Assembly (NCBI RefSeq): GCF_007860015.1
Contig: NZ_SJPS01000001.1
Coordinates: forward strand, 1,364,001-1,428,000
Direction of reading: 5' to 3'
Source: Bythopirellula polymerisocia
GTDB lineage: Bacteria > Planctomycetota > Planctomycetia > Pirellulales > Lacipirellulaceae
Length of the DNA stretch: 64,000 nucleotides
Every line of letters begins with the position of its first letter. The stretch's first letter is position 1. Positions 8,124 to 16,763 of this stretch are shown here, piece by piece. Below the pieces are notes generated by a model. The model saw nothing but the letters and a program-made list of their open reading frames with translations, searched no databases and was not told where the DNA came from. The position numbers were made by a program, and so were the translations under genes.

Positions 8124-11100
8124 GTGTCGGCTAACTTATCCTCCTGCAGAGAAGAGACTTGCCTGGTGACTAAAGTCGCGATTGATCTCGATCAGCTTCG
8201 TCGTGCCGTCAATGATCGTGATGAAGCAGGGCCACTGTTGATTACGTTGGGCGTTGCCAACCTACGCTCGGCACACGCAAATCTTGTCAAACTTGCAGCC
8301 GACATTCCCCTTGAGCTCTTGAGCATTCTTCTCGAGCAATTCGCGGAAATCGCCCCGCAGTTGGCTGACCCAGATATGGCACTGAACAATCTGGAGCGGT
8401 TTTTTCAGACCGCGCGCAGTCCGCTGGCGATGGCTGCCCTCTTTGAACGTGATCGTACAACACTGCCAAATCTGCTGTTGATTCTCAACACCAGCCAGCA
8501 TCTAAGCGATCAACTCTGTGGCGATCCCGAGAGCTATGATTTGCTGCGAATGACCGAAGGGCGCCCGGTTGCCAGAGAGGTGTTAGTTGATGAGCTCGTA
8601 GGCGAAGTTCGCACGATGGACAGTGAATCAGAGGTTCTCTCAGCGTTACGCCGATTCAAGCGGCGCGAGACCCTGCGCATTGCCTATGGAGACATTGTGC
8701 TTGGAGTTCCGGTGGCCCAAATCACGAGGCAGATATCGTACGTGGCTGACGCTGCGGTCGAAGCAGCACTTGATTTTGCAATTCGCAAAGTTGGCAAACG
8801 CAAACAGCACGGCAATGGTCGAGAGTACTCTCCCCCGAGGATCGTGGCGCTGGCCCTGGGGAAATTGGGTGGCCTGGAATTGAACTACTCGAGCGATATC
8901 GATTTGGTGTTTTTGTTTCAAGCTGCCGAAACAGGCGATGCCAGTCAGGCCCTGGCGACGGCAGTTGCCCAGGAAACGATTAATTTGCTTTCCGAAACGA
9001 CTGAGCTGGGATTTGCCTACCGGGTGGACATGCGACTCAGGCCCGAGGGACGGCAAGGTCCACTGTGTGTGAGTGTGGAGCAGGCACTGACTTACTACGA
9101 CATGCGGGGACGAACCTGGGAGCGTCAGGCATATGTGAAGGCCCGTCCAATGGCGGGCGACTTGGAACTTGGTTACGAATACCTGGAACGTTTAGAGCCT
9201 TGGGTGTATCGCCGCTATTTGAGCCTGACCGACATCACGGGTATCAAAGCCCTGAAGCGGCGGATTGAAGTTCGTAGCACCAATGGAGAGTTTGCAGCCA
9301 CCGATGTGAAAGCTGGGCTAGGAGGAATTCGCGATATCGAGTTTGTGATTCAGTTTCTACAACTTTTGAATGGCGGGGCACTCGAAGAAGTGCGCACCGG
9401 CAATACGCTCGAAGCAATTGCGAGGCTCAACAAGGCTGGCGCTCTCACACATCAAGAAAGTGCGATGCTTGAGGAAAACTATGGCTATCTCCGCAAGTTG
9501 GAGCATCGCTTGCAGATTATGTACGACCTGCAAACTCATCAATTACCTAAGTCGGAAGCAGATTTGGGGAAGATTGCTCGGCGGATGGGTTACACCGACA
9601 AAGTGAATCGCTCGGCACTGGAAGCTTTTCGCAACGATTTCAAACAACGAACCGAAGTGGATCGCAAAATCCTTGACCACCTACTGCACGATGCGTTTAG
9701 CGACAATGCAGAGAGCGAGCCAGAAGTCGATCTGGTAAATGATCCCGATCCTACGCCGGAAACCATTGCCAAGGTGATGGGCAAGTATCCGTTCGCCGAC
9801 CCACAGGCCGCCTACTCAAACTTGATGTCGCTTGCCGAGGAACGAATTCCTTTCCTCTCGACTCGGCGTTGCCGCATGTTTTTAGCTTCGATTTCTCCCC
9901 GTCTGCTCGCTGCCATTGCCCTTACGCCTGATCCCGACGGTACGCTGGTGAATCTGAGCCGAGTGAGTGATTCGCTCGGTAGCAAGGCTGCTCTATGGGA
10001 ATTATTCAGTAGCAACCGACCGACCTTGAACTTGTATGTGACTTTATGCGCAGCTTGTCCGTACCTGGCTGGAATTCTCACCAGTAATCCTGGTATGATC
10101 GACGAATTACTGGATAGCTTGCTGCTTGCTAAACTCCCTGATTTAGCAGCCCTTGAAGCGTCGCTGGCCGAGTTGACTCGAGGTGCCGAGGATAAGGAAC
10201 CGATCCTTCACAGCTTTAAGGTATCACAGCACCTACGGGTTGGTGTCCGCGATATACTTGGCAAGGATGACATCCAGGCGACGCACGGAGAGCTTTCCAA
10301 TATTGCCGAAGTTTGTCTGCGACAGGTCGTGGAAATGGAGTATGACAAGCTCCTCGAGAAACGGGGCGAACCTCGCATTGAACCGCCTGCGGAGACGGGC
10401 AGCGTTGGGCAGTTTGCCGAATGGCAACCAAGTCCTAATCGCTTTGGCCAACGTTGCGATTTTATCGTACTGGCACTCGGCAAACTTGGTGGACGCGAGC
10501 CGAATTATCACAGTGATCTGGACCTCGTGTTTCTCTATGAGGCCGAGGGACGCACGGTGTTGGATATTCGGGGATCTGGCGAAGCAACGACGAACAATCA
10601 TTTCTTCAGTGAACTCGCTCAGCGGATCATCAAGCGGATGTCTGAGTTTGGCCCCTATGGCCGACTATTCGAGGTAGACGCCCGGCTGCGGCCGACGGGT
10701 CGTGGTGGGGCACTGGCAGTTTCACTCGAAGAATTTGTCCGCTATTTTCTCGAAGGAGCAGGGCAGCTTTGGGAGCGTCAAGCATTGTGCAAGGCCCGCG
10801 TGGTTGTCGGCAGTAGAGTGGCTGCAAATCGCACTATGGAAGCAGTGTGGGCGGCGACCTACTGCAAGCCGTGGCAAGCGGACGATGCCGCCACAATCCG
10901 TGAGATGCGAATGAAACTCGAAGAGTCGGCCTCCGAGCGAAATCTCAAACGGGGCCCAGGCGGCACCATGGATGTCGAGTTCATTGTCCAAATGCTCCAG
11001 CTCAAACATGGTCTAAACAATTCAGCAGTCCGCGAAACGAACACCCTCAACGCATTGGTCTCCCTGGAAGAGGCGGGTTTCTTGGCGGCAGAGGAAGCCC

Positions 11101-11324
11101 TTTTCTTAAAGGATGCCTACAACCTGCTACGTAGCGTAGAAGCACGTATCCGGCTCATGGACGCAACAGGGCGTCACGAGTTTCCAGATGAAGACCGCGA
11201 ACGCTCAAAGCTGGCGTATCTAATGGCTAGGGCCGATCCGGATCAGCTTGCTGAAGAAGTCTTCGAAACTTGCCGCCGACTTCGGGAGACGTTTCTGCGC
11301 ATTTTCGCGGAGGCGGAAGGGTAG
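8124..11324 (+). CDS. glnE: glutamine synthetase adenylyltransferase/adenylyl-removing enzyme
   Basis: A bifunctional enzyme that adenylylates and deadenylylates glutamine synthetase in response to nitrogen status and P-II protein. Two copies of the nucleotidyltransferase signature are visible: ALGKLGGLELNYSSDIDLVF near residue 250 (the N-terminal, deadenylylating half) and ALGKLGGREPNYHSDLDLVF near residue 785 (the adenylylating half). Each is followed by a helical domain with GxxDIEFVIQ or GTMDVEFIVQ. At 1066 residues it is somewhat longer than the E. coli enzyme (about 945). The frame opens with GTG at 8124; a GTG at 8166 preceded by AGAAGAGA is an equally plausible start. A P-II-like gene lies 1.3 kb downstream on the other strand, consistent with a nitrogen-control neighbourhood. 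Confidence 0.95.
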   Translation: MSANLSSCREETCLVTKVAIDLDQLRRAVNDRDEAGPLLITLGVANLRSAHANLVKLAADIPLELLSILLEQFAEIAPQLADPDMALNNLERFFQTARSPLAMAALFERDRTTLPNLLLILNTSQHLSDQLCGDPESYDLLRMTEGRPVAREVLVDELVGEVRTMDSESEVLSALRRFKRRETLRIAYGDIVLGVPVAQITRQISYVADAAVEAALDFAIRKVGKRKQHGNGREYSPPRIVALALGKLGGLELNYSSDIDLVFLFQAAETGDASQALATAVAQETINLLSETTELGFAYRVDMRLRPEGRQGPLCVSVEQALTYYDMRGRTWERQAYVKARPMAGDLELGYEYLERLEPWVYRRYLSLTDITGIKALKRRIEVRSTNGEFAATDVKAGLGGIRDIEFVIQFLQLLNGGALEEVRTGNTLEAIARLNKAGALTHQESAMLEENYGYLRKLEHRLQIMYDLQTHQLPKSEADLGKIARRMGYTDKVNRSALEAFRNDFKQRTEVDRKILDHLLHDAFSDNAESEPEVDLVNDPDPTPETIAKVMGKYPFADPQAAYSNLMSLAEERIPFLSTRRCRMFLASISPRLLAAIALTPDPDGTLVNLSRVSDSLGSKAALWELFSSNRPTLNLYVTLCAACPYLAGILTSNPGMIDELLDSLLLAKLPDLAALEASLAELTRGAEDKEPILHSFKVSQHLRVGVRDILGKDDIQATHGELSNIAEVCLRQVVEMEYDKLLEKRGEPRIEPPAETGSVGQFAEWQPSPNRFGQRCDFIVLALGKLGGREPNYHSDLDLVFLYEAEGRTVLDIRGSGEATTNNHFFSELAQRIIKRMSEFGPYGRLFEVDARLRPTGRGGALAVSLEEFVRYFLEGAGQLWERQALCKARVVVGSRVAANRTMEAVWAATYCKPWQADDAATIREMRMKLEESASERNLKRGPGGTMDVEFIVQMLQLKHGLNNSAVRETNTLNALVSLEEAGFLAAEEALFLKDAYNLLRSVEARIRLMDATGRHEFPDEDRERSKLAYLMARADPDQLAEEVFETCRRLRETFLRIFAEAEG

Positions 11325-11353
11325 TGTAAAAAATCCAATAAGGTTGTCGCGGC

Positions 11354-12589
11354 TCAAAACTCTAACTGATACTGACCCTTTTTGAACGAGAGTTCTATAT
11401 CATCACCCTCAATGGTGCATTGGGGACACGCCGCGCTTTCGTCGCGAAGGTCTTCGCTTACGAAGAGATGATCCAGGTTGAGCGTGTTCTGAATAAACAT
11501 CCAGCGCTGCGAGCCGTAGCGATGGCGTATGCGCTCGACGACGGTCTCGTCATCGGCGAGAGTGGCGGGGATTTTGGCCCGCTCCATGTCACCGGTGGTG
11601 TAGACGTTGATGAAGGTCTTATGCTCATCGATTGCGTCGCGGAGTCGCCGAGTGATGAAGTCTGCCAGACCAACGCCGATAGCATTTCCTTTGGAAGCGG
11701 TAGCAAGTGACATGGCGGCAATGATTTTGATATTGGGACTGTCGAGATCCTCATAACCTTTTACGCCGCGGTAGCCGATGACGTTGGTATCCATCCCCGT
11801 GCCGCTGAAGGTTTTGCCAATCTCGTTGACGATCAGCACGTTGAGCTCGTCAATGGGTATACGCGGGAAATATTCGCGGCAGCGATTGAGTAATGTCGGT
11901 TCGCGCTCAAGGATCTTATCGGCCGGAAGGGCGTGAATTTCGGCCGTCTGATCGAAGCCATCTTCCAAAATCGCCAGACCTGCCCAGAATTTTCCGGAGT
12001 CAACCAGCACCTGGCCCATTTCCAGCAGCATGTCCTTCATTTGTGGTGTGGGACTCGAATGAAAGGTCTCGGCAGATTGGATTTTGCCCATGCCGACTAC
12101 CATCATTTTCACCAAGCCGCTTTGAACTGGACCGGAGAAACAGGTGTGGAGTTTCACACGATTGACGACCAGGATACCGTCGGCTTCGTAAGAATGACGG
12201 TCGAGCCATACGTCGCCAGTTTTCACGGAGGCAATTTTGACGCACTCCATGCTTGAGAGAATCGGCATCTGCATCGCCTTTTCAGTCATGCCGAGCGATT
12301 CGATCATCTGTTGTTGCCCCTCGGCCGTAGCTCCGTTGTGGGAACCCATGGCAGGGACCATAAAAGGCTCGGCCCCATGTTCGCGGAGCCAATCCCCCGT
12401 GGCGCGGACGATGGTCGGAATCTGAGAAATACCGCGACTACCGACCGGAATTGCCACACGACCCTGCGGAGGTTCCATACCAAGGCGATCGAGCTGCAGG
12501 TGGACTTCGCGAGCCACGTCCGAGAGCGGATTTGAGACAAGGTTCTGTCGTACCGAGAGTAACTTCATCGGGGCTTCATCTTTAGCCAT
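11354..12589 (-). CDS. LarA-like (DUF2088-type) protein
   Basis: A protein of about 411 residues whose N-terminal half resembles the LarA/DUF2088 fold. The segments VGSRGISQIPTIVRATGDWL and PAMGSHNGATAEGQQQMIESL are like the LarA region that carries a Ser/Thr-His substrate and metal-binding motif. LarA is a nickel-pincer-dependent lactate racemase; relatives racemise or epimerise other 2-hydroxyacids. No larB/C/E cofactor genes are in the window, so the substrate and cofactor are unknown. The C-terminus has two cysteines (AACPQC). It starts at the ATG at 12589, or possibly at 12568. It follows the P-II-like gene by 36 bp on the same strand and is probably its operon partner. It converges on glnE with a gap of only 29 bp. 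Confidence 0.7.
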   Translation of the reverse strand: MAKDEAPMKLLSVRQNLVSNPLSDVAREVHLQLDRLGMEPPQGRVAIPVGSRGISQIPTIVRATGDWLREHGAEPFMVPAMGSHNGATAEGQQQMIESLGMTEKAMQMPILSSMECVKIASVKTGDVWLDRHSYEADGILVVNRVKLHTCFSGPVQSGLVKMMVVGMGKIQSAETFHSSPTPQMKDMLLEMGQVLVDSGKFWAGLAILEDGFDQTAEIHALPADKILEREPTLLNRCREYFPRIPIDELNVLIVNEIGKTFSGTGMDTNVIGYRGVKGYEDLDSPNIKIIAAMSLATASKGNAIGVGLADFITRRLRDAIDEHKTFINVYTTGDMERAKIPATLADDETVVERIRHRYGSQRWMFIQNTLNLDHLFVSEDLRDESAACPQCTIEGDDIELSFKKGQYQLEF

Positions 12590-12625
12590 GGTCGGTCATC
12601 TCATTTCTAAACAGAAAAGGCTCAC

Positions 12626-12943
12626 TCACACTTTTGCAAGTGTCTCCGGGGTCTCCGCAGCAAGAACCAGGATCTTGCCATCCCCCATGCGACCGGTGCG
12701 GGCAACTTCGACGAGCTTGCGGACGACTTCCTCGCAGCGGGCGTCTTCGACCCAGGCGGTGATTTCTACTTTGGGGAGAAACGCCTCGGAGTATTCGCTC
12801 TCAGTGTATTGGTCGAGGTAGCTTTTCTGCCGCCCCATCCCTTTCACTTCACGCACATGCACAGCCTCCAAAGGAGCGAGCCGCAGGCCTTCGAGGATCT
12901 TTTCGGCAAGGTATGGCTTAACGATGGCAATGACTTGGCGCAT
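12626..12943 (-). CDS. P-II family signalling protein
   Basis: A 105-residue protein beginning MRQVIAIVKPYLAEKI, a typical P-II start, so I place the start at 12943 rather than 12976. P-II proteins are trimers that bind ATP/ADP and 2-oxoglutarate and control nitrogen enzymes. The T-loop region GMGRQKSYLDQYTESEYSEA keeps GRQK and a Tyr at the place of the uridylylated Tyr51, but the loop is otherwise unlike GlnB/GlnK (which have GHTELYRGAEY). FLPKVEI and the C-terminal signature RTGRMGDGKILV are clear. The unusual T-loop suggests a specialised paralogue with a different partner (inference). Its partner could be GlnE or one of the neighbouring products: a LarA-like protein downstream and a ferredoxin upstream on the same strand. 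Confidence 0.85.
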   Translation of the reverse strand: MRQVIAIVKPYLAEKILEGLRLAPLEAVHVREVKGMGRQKSYLDQYTESEYSEAFLPKVEITAWVEDARCEEVVRKLVEVARTGRMGDGKILVLAAETPETLAKV

Positions 12944-12948
12944 AGGGG

Positions 12949-13023
12949 AAGCTCTCGGCTTGTAGCTCTCGGCCATCAGCTAGTTTTTTCTGATAGCTGA
13001 AGGCTGACCTCAGACAGCTTCTA
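12949..13023. repeat. inverted pair of 7-nt-period arrays
   Basis: GCT (or GCC) triplets recur every 7 nt at 12951, 12958, 12965, 12972 and 12979. On the other side of a T-rich centre they recur at 12996, 13003, (13010 degenerate) and 13017. AGCTCTCGGC occurs twice, exactly 14 nt apart. The array fills the spacer between the ferredoxin and the P-II gene. Confidence 0.65.
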
Positions 13024-13025
13024 TT

Positions 13026-13439
13026 CTAACTGAAAAAGTTCTCGCCGAAGAGGTCCAGCTCAGGCCCGGTTTCCACTTCCATGTCACCTTGGATAGTCAC
13101 TTGGCAGGAAAGCCGCATGGTCTCTTCATTGCCGAGATACGCCATCGCAGGGATAGGATCGAGCCCACCAGGAGTGACAGGGGTTGGAATTGGCCATTTG
13201 AGTCGCGTTTTTTCCACTAACCCCATCTTGCTGGCATTCTCCATACCCTTGATGATGTTCACGCGACAAGTGCCGCATTGGCCTAGACCGTGACAATTGA
13301 CGAACTTGTTCAGCGAGGCCCCGAAACCGTTGAGGCCCTGATGCGGATTCACACCGGCCTTCATGGCCTCTTTGCGGAGATTAGCCCCCTCAGGAACTTC
13401 GATTTCTTTCTTCTCTTTGATAAACTTCACAACCGGCAT
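13026..13439 (-). CDS. 2Fe-2S ferredoxin
   Basis: A 137-residue soluble electron carrier. The 2Fe-2S ligands are in NCHGLGQCGTCRVNI (CX5CX2C) and in LSCQVTI about 55 residues later, the plant/adrenodoxin-type pattern. The protein begins MPVVKFIKEKKEIEVPEGA, as such ferredoxins do, so I use the ATG at 13439 rather than the open frame up to 13610. An insertion of roughly 25 residues between the third and fourth ligands (KWPIPTPVTPGG...) makes it longer than most. Partner enzymes are not evident. It is the first gene of a minus-strand group with the P-II-like and LarA-like genes. Confidence 0.88.
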   Translation of the reverse strand: MPVVKFIKEKKEIEVPEGANLRKEAMKAGVNPHQGLNGFGASLNKFVNCHGLGQCGTCRVNIIKGMENASKMGLVEKTRLKWPIPTPVTPGGLDPIPAMAYLGNEETMRLSCQVTIQGDMEVETGPELDLFGENFFS

Positions 13440-13648
13440 CGGCGACCAACCCTTTGAAACTTGAGGGAACTCGAATCGAGAGGATCGGCTACCGTTGCTG
13501 CCGACCAGTGGGTAGGATAATCTACCGCGCCGCAGGGAGTCGGAAAAGTGGAAACGTCTATGGTTTCCGCATAAATTTGGCTCGATTCGCTGGCAATGTT
13601 GCGCGGCCATAATACCCGTTTCACACGATAACCCTATAGAATTGAGCG

Positions 13649-13912
13649 ATGGGCAAAGATTATTCCAAACATCAACAGAAGATCATCAAGAACTATTACG
13701 ATAACAAAGACGCGATTTCTCTTCAGAGACTTAGCGAATTGGTAACAGATCTCTATCTGGCCGAAGGCAAGAGCCGCGTAACTAAATGGAATCAAGTGGT
13801 CGCAGTCTTGGAAAAACTCGGCATCAGCGCCAATCGGATAGAGCAGCTTCGCAAGAAGGATGATCCGGCGATGTTGGTCAAGGTGGTGGAAGAACTAATG
13901 GCGAAAGAATGA
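13649..13912 (+). CDS. conserved-looking 87-residue helical protein upstream of thyA
   Basis: A small, highly charged protein ([19 protein letters not shown]...) that is all helix by composition and has no signal peptide or membrane segment. I do not recognise a named family. Its TGA stop overlaps the ATG of thyA by 4 bp (ATGA), which usually signals translational coupling. Codon use and reading-frame quality are as good as those of its neighbours, so I take it as a real gene. It could be a nucleic-acid-binding or regulatory partner for the nucleotide genes that follow, but nothing in the sequence proves this. Confidence 0.75.
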   Translation: MGKDYSKHQQKIIKNYYDNKDAISLQRLSELVTDLYLAEGKSRVTKWNQVVAVLEKLGISANRIEQLRKKDDPAMLVKVVEELMAKE

Positions 13913-14703
13913 AGCAATATCTCGCGCTACTTCAACACATTCTCGACCAAGGCGTCGCCAAGAGCGATCGCACGGGGACCGGTACGCGGAGTGTGTTTGG
14001 ATATCAGATGCGGTTTGATCTCGCTGAGGGGTTTCCTCTAGTGACCACCAAGAAGCTCCATCTGCGGTCCATTATTCACGAATTGCTTTGGTTTCTGCGC
14101 GGAGAGACAAACGTCCGCTATCTGAATGAAAATCGTGTGACGATTTGGGATGAATGGGCCGACGACGAAGGGGAACTAGGGCCCGTTTACGGCAAGCAAT
14201 GGCGGTCTTGGAAGGCTCCTGACGGACGCAGCATTGATCAGATCACCGAAGTGGTTGAAGCAATTCGTACCAATCCCGATTCACGCCGTCTGATCGTAAG
14301 TGCCTGGAATGTGGCCGACGTAGATCAGATGGCCCTGCCGCCATGCCATCTGCTCTTTCAGTTCTACGTGGCCGAAGGAAAACTCTCCTGCCAGCTCTAT
14401 CAGCGCAGCGCCGACGTGTTTCTGGGTGTTCCCTTTAATATTGCTTCCTATGCGTTGCTGACAATGATGATGGCCCAGATAACCGGGCTGGAAGCGGGTG
14501 ATTTTGTTCATACTCTTGGTGATGCCCACTTGTACGACAACCATTTGGAACAAGCCTCGCTGCAACTTTCGCGCACACCGAGACCTTTCCCACAGATGAA
14601 GATTAATCCGGCTGTCGACGATATCTTCACCTTCCAAATCTCGGATTTTGACCTCACGAACTACGATCCCCATCCCCACATTTCCGCACCGGTGGCTGTA
14701 TGA
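13909..14703 (+). CDS. thyA: thymidylate synthase
   Basis: Converts dUMP to dTMP using methylenetetrahydrofolate, leaving dihydrofolate. The catalytic Cys lies in [33 protein letters not shown] supplies the dUMP-binding and folate residues, and the N-terminal [13 protein letters not shown] loop is intact. The 264-residue length and the C-terminal APVAV are exactly as in E. coli ThyA. It overlaps the small gene before it and the dihydrofolate reductase gene after it by 4 bp each, so the three are translated as a coupled set. Confidence 0.98.
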   Translation: MKQYLALLQHILDQGVAKSDRTGTGTRSVFGYQMRFDLAEGFPLVTTKKLHLRSIIHELLWFLRGETNVRYLNENRVTIWDEWADDEGELGPVYGKQWRSWKAPDGRSIDQITEVVEAIRTNPDSRRLIVSAWNVADVDQMALPPCHLLFQFYVAEGKLSCQLYQRSADVFLGVPFNIASYALLTMMMAQITGLEAGDFVHTLGDAHLYDNHLEQASLQLSRTPRPFPQMKINPAVDDIFTFQISDFDLTNYDPHPHISAPVAV

Positions 14704-15203
14704 AAATTGCAATTCTAGTAGCTGTGTCGGAGAATGGCATTATTGGCCGCGAGGGGAAACTCCCCTGGCACATGTCTGCCGACTTACGGCGATTTAGGCG
14801 GATCACGATGGAACATGCGATCCTCATGGGGCGCAAAACATGGGAATCCATCGGACGTCCCCTGCATGGCCGAACTTCTATAGTCATTTCTCATAACAAG
14901 GACTATGACACGGGTCATTCCGAAGTGAAGGTCGCTGGCGATCTTGACGAGGCGCTAGCCATCGCTCGCCAAGCCGATTGCGATCAAGACCAGGCATTTG
15001 TCATCGGTGGTGCGGCGATTTACGAACTGGCTTTGCCGCAAGCAGATCGACTCTATTTCACGCGAGTTCTTGCTGATGTTGAAGGAGACGTCAGTTTTCC
15101 CGAGGTTAACTGGTCTGAATGGGAAGTGAAGGAAGAGTCGCACCATACGGCCGACGAGTTTGACGAGTACGACCACACATTCTCGGTTTATCAGCGAGTG
15201 TAG
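14700..15203 (+). CDS. folA: dihydrofolate reductase
   Basis: Reduces the dihydrofolate made by ThyA back to tetrahydrofolate using NADPH. The 167-residue protein has the family landmarks: [21 protein letters not shown] (substrate and Met20 loop), [16 protein letters not shown] (NADPH binding) and [13 protein letters not shown] (the GG cofactor turn). Its ATG overlaps the thyA stop by 4 bp, the common thyA-folA arrangement. Confidence 0.97.
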   Translation: MKIAILVAVSENGIIGREGKLPWHMSADLRRFRRITMEHAILMGRKTWESIGRPLHGRTSIVISHNKDYDTGHSEVKVAGDLDEALAIARQADCDQDQAFVIGGAAIYELALPQADRLYFTRVLADVEGDVSFPEVNWSEWEVKEESHHTADEFDEYDHTFSVYQRV

Positions 15204-15205
15204 GA

Positions 15206-15793
15206 GTGAAGGGGGAAGTAAGGGAAACGTGCGATTGGCAGTACGCTGGCCGCGGGGAATTGGTGCCTTATCATGACGAGGAATGGGGCGTTCCAGTCCA
15301 CGACGATCGCAAGCAGTTTGAATTTCTTACGCTCGAAAGCGCTCAGGCAGGTTTGAGTTGGATCACCATCTACCGCAAACGCGAGGCCTACCGTAAGGCA
15401 TTCGCCGAGTTCGATCCGGAGAAGGTCGCCCGGTTCACTGAGAAGCGAATCGAGAAGCTGCTCCTAAATCCGGGTATCGTCCGCAATCGACTCAAAGTAA
15501 CCGCTGCGGTAACCAATGCCCGTGCGTTTCTTAAAGTGCAGGAAGAGTTTGGCACCTTCGACAAATACATCTGGGGCTTCGTCGGCGGCACGCCCAAGGT
15601 CAATAAATGGAAGCGAATGAGTCAGCTTCCCGCCACCAGCAAAGAATCCGACGCCTTAAGCGGCGACCTCAAACAGCGCGGTTTCAGATTCGTCGGCAGC
15701 ACGATCGTCTACGCCCACATGCAAGCCGCTGGGCTGGTGAACGACCATCTTGTGCATTGCTTTCGGTATCGGGAATGTGCAGAGATAAAGTGA
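15206..15793 (+). CDS. tag: DNA-3-methyladenine glycosylase I
   Basis: A DNA repair enzyme that removes 3-methyladenine from alkylated DNA. Tag proteins bind zinc through Cys near the start, His about 13 residues on, and a His...Cys pair near the end. Here these appear as CDWQ, YHDEEWGVP and NDHLVHCFRY. The helical core (LESAQAGLSWITIYRKR, LLLNPGIVRNRLK) is typical and the length of 195 residues is close to E. coli Tag. It starts with GTG 2 nt after the dihydrofolate reductase stop, so it belongs to the same transcript. Confidence 0.94.
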   Translation: MKGEVRETCDWQYAGRGELVPYHDEEWGVPVHDDRKQFEFLTLESAQAGLSWITIYRKREAYRKAFAEFDPEKVARFTEKRIEKLLLNPGIVRNRLKVTAAVTNARAFLKVQEEFGTFDKYIWGFVGGTPKVNKWKRMSQLPATSKESDALSGDLKQRGFRFVGSTIVYAHMQAAGLVNDHLVHCFRYRECAEIK

Positions 15794-15800
15794 TCGACCT

Positions 15801-16751
15801 TCAATTGTTCTCTTCCGAAAAAGCCATCACTTCGCCAATCTTCTCCGCCCCAATAGCGAGCACAGCCAAGCGATCGAAACCGAGGGCGCAGCCAGATGAG
15901 TTTGGTAATCCCAGCTGCATTGCCGCTAGGAGTGACTCAGGCATCGGGAGGGCATGGCGGCCAGCTAATTCTCGCTGCTGATTGACTACAGTGAGTCGTT
16001 CGCGTAATTCAGCCGCGTCGGTGAGTTCATGATATCCGTTGGCTAGTTCGACACCCTTCCAGTAGAGTTCAAAACGTTCGGCAACTTCGATTCCGTCGTC
16101 ACGGATCGCCAGTTTGGCGAGTGCCGACTGGCTGGCGGGGTAGTCGTAGAGTAAGTCGGGAGCGGTCAATCCAAGCTGCGGTTCGATACGCGCGGTCAGC
16201 AGCAGATTGAGCCACTCATTGCGATCGGTAGTGGGCATGTTCTCAGGAATCGCGATAGCGTTCCTTTTGGCACAAGTAGCCAGCTGTTCGCAGGTTGCGG
16301 TATGAGGGCAAATCTCCAGCAGCTCTTGAAACGCTTCGCCATATCTAATCCGACGGGCTGGGGGAGTGCCCAACAGCGTCTGACAGAGTTCGTCTAGCAG
16401 GTTCATGCCGGCTTGCATGTCATCGCCTTCGCGGTACCACTCCACTAGTGTGAATTCGGGATTGTGCAGTCGACCTAACTCATCAGCCCGGAATGACCGA
16501 GTGACCTGAAAGATAGCAGGCATTCCTTCGGCCAAGAGGCGCTTCATGTGCAATTCGGGAGAGGCTTGGAGGAAAGCCGTGCGACGCGTTGCGTCACTAC
16601 TCACAGCGATTGGTTCGATATGAAGCTCGGGGATCACCTCACTGGAGAGCAGCGGGGTTTCGACCTCGATAAAGTTGCGATCGTAGAAGAAGCTACGGAG
16701 CCGGTTGAGAAGTTCGCTGCGCCGTTGCAGATTTTGAATTCGGTTGAACAT
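15801..16751 (-). CDS. epmA: EF-P--(R)-beta-lysine ligase EpmA (GenX/PoxA)
   Basis: A truncated paralogue of class II lysyl-tRNA synthetase that attaches (R)-beta-lysine to EF-P. The class II motifs are clear: motif 2 as FQVTRSFRADE followed by NPEFTLVEWY, and motif 3 as SGCALGFDRLAVLAIG. The anticodon-binding domain is missing, as expected, and the length (about 316 residues) matches EpmA rather than LysS. The start is the ATG at 16751; a GTG at 16760 is also possible. efp and epmB lie 2.8-4.5 kb away in the same cluster, which strongly supports the assignment. It follows the M48 gene by 12 bp on the same strand. Confidence 0.93.
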   Translation of the reverse strand: MFNRIQNLQRRSELLNRLRSFFYDRNFIEVETPLLSSEVIPELHIEPIAVSSDATRRTAFLQASPELHMKRLLAEGMPAIFQVTRSFRADELGRLHNPEFTLVEWYREGDDMQAGMNLLDELCQTLLGTPPARRIRYGEAFQELLEICPHTATCEQLATCAKRNAIAIPENMPTTDRNEWLNLLLTARIEPQLGLTAPDLLYDYPASQSALAKLAIRDDGIEVAERFELYWKGVELANGYHELTDAAELRERLTVVNQQRELAGRHALPMPESLLAAMQLGLPNSSGCALGFDRLAVLAIGAEKIGEVMAFSEENN

Positions 16752-16763
16752 GGCGAGCACTAT

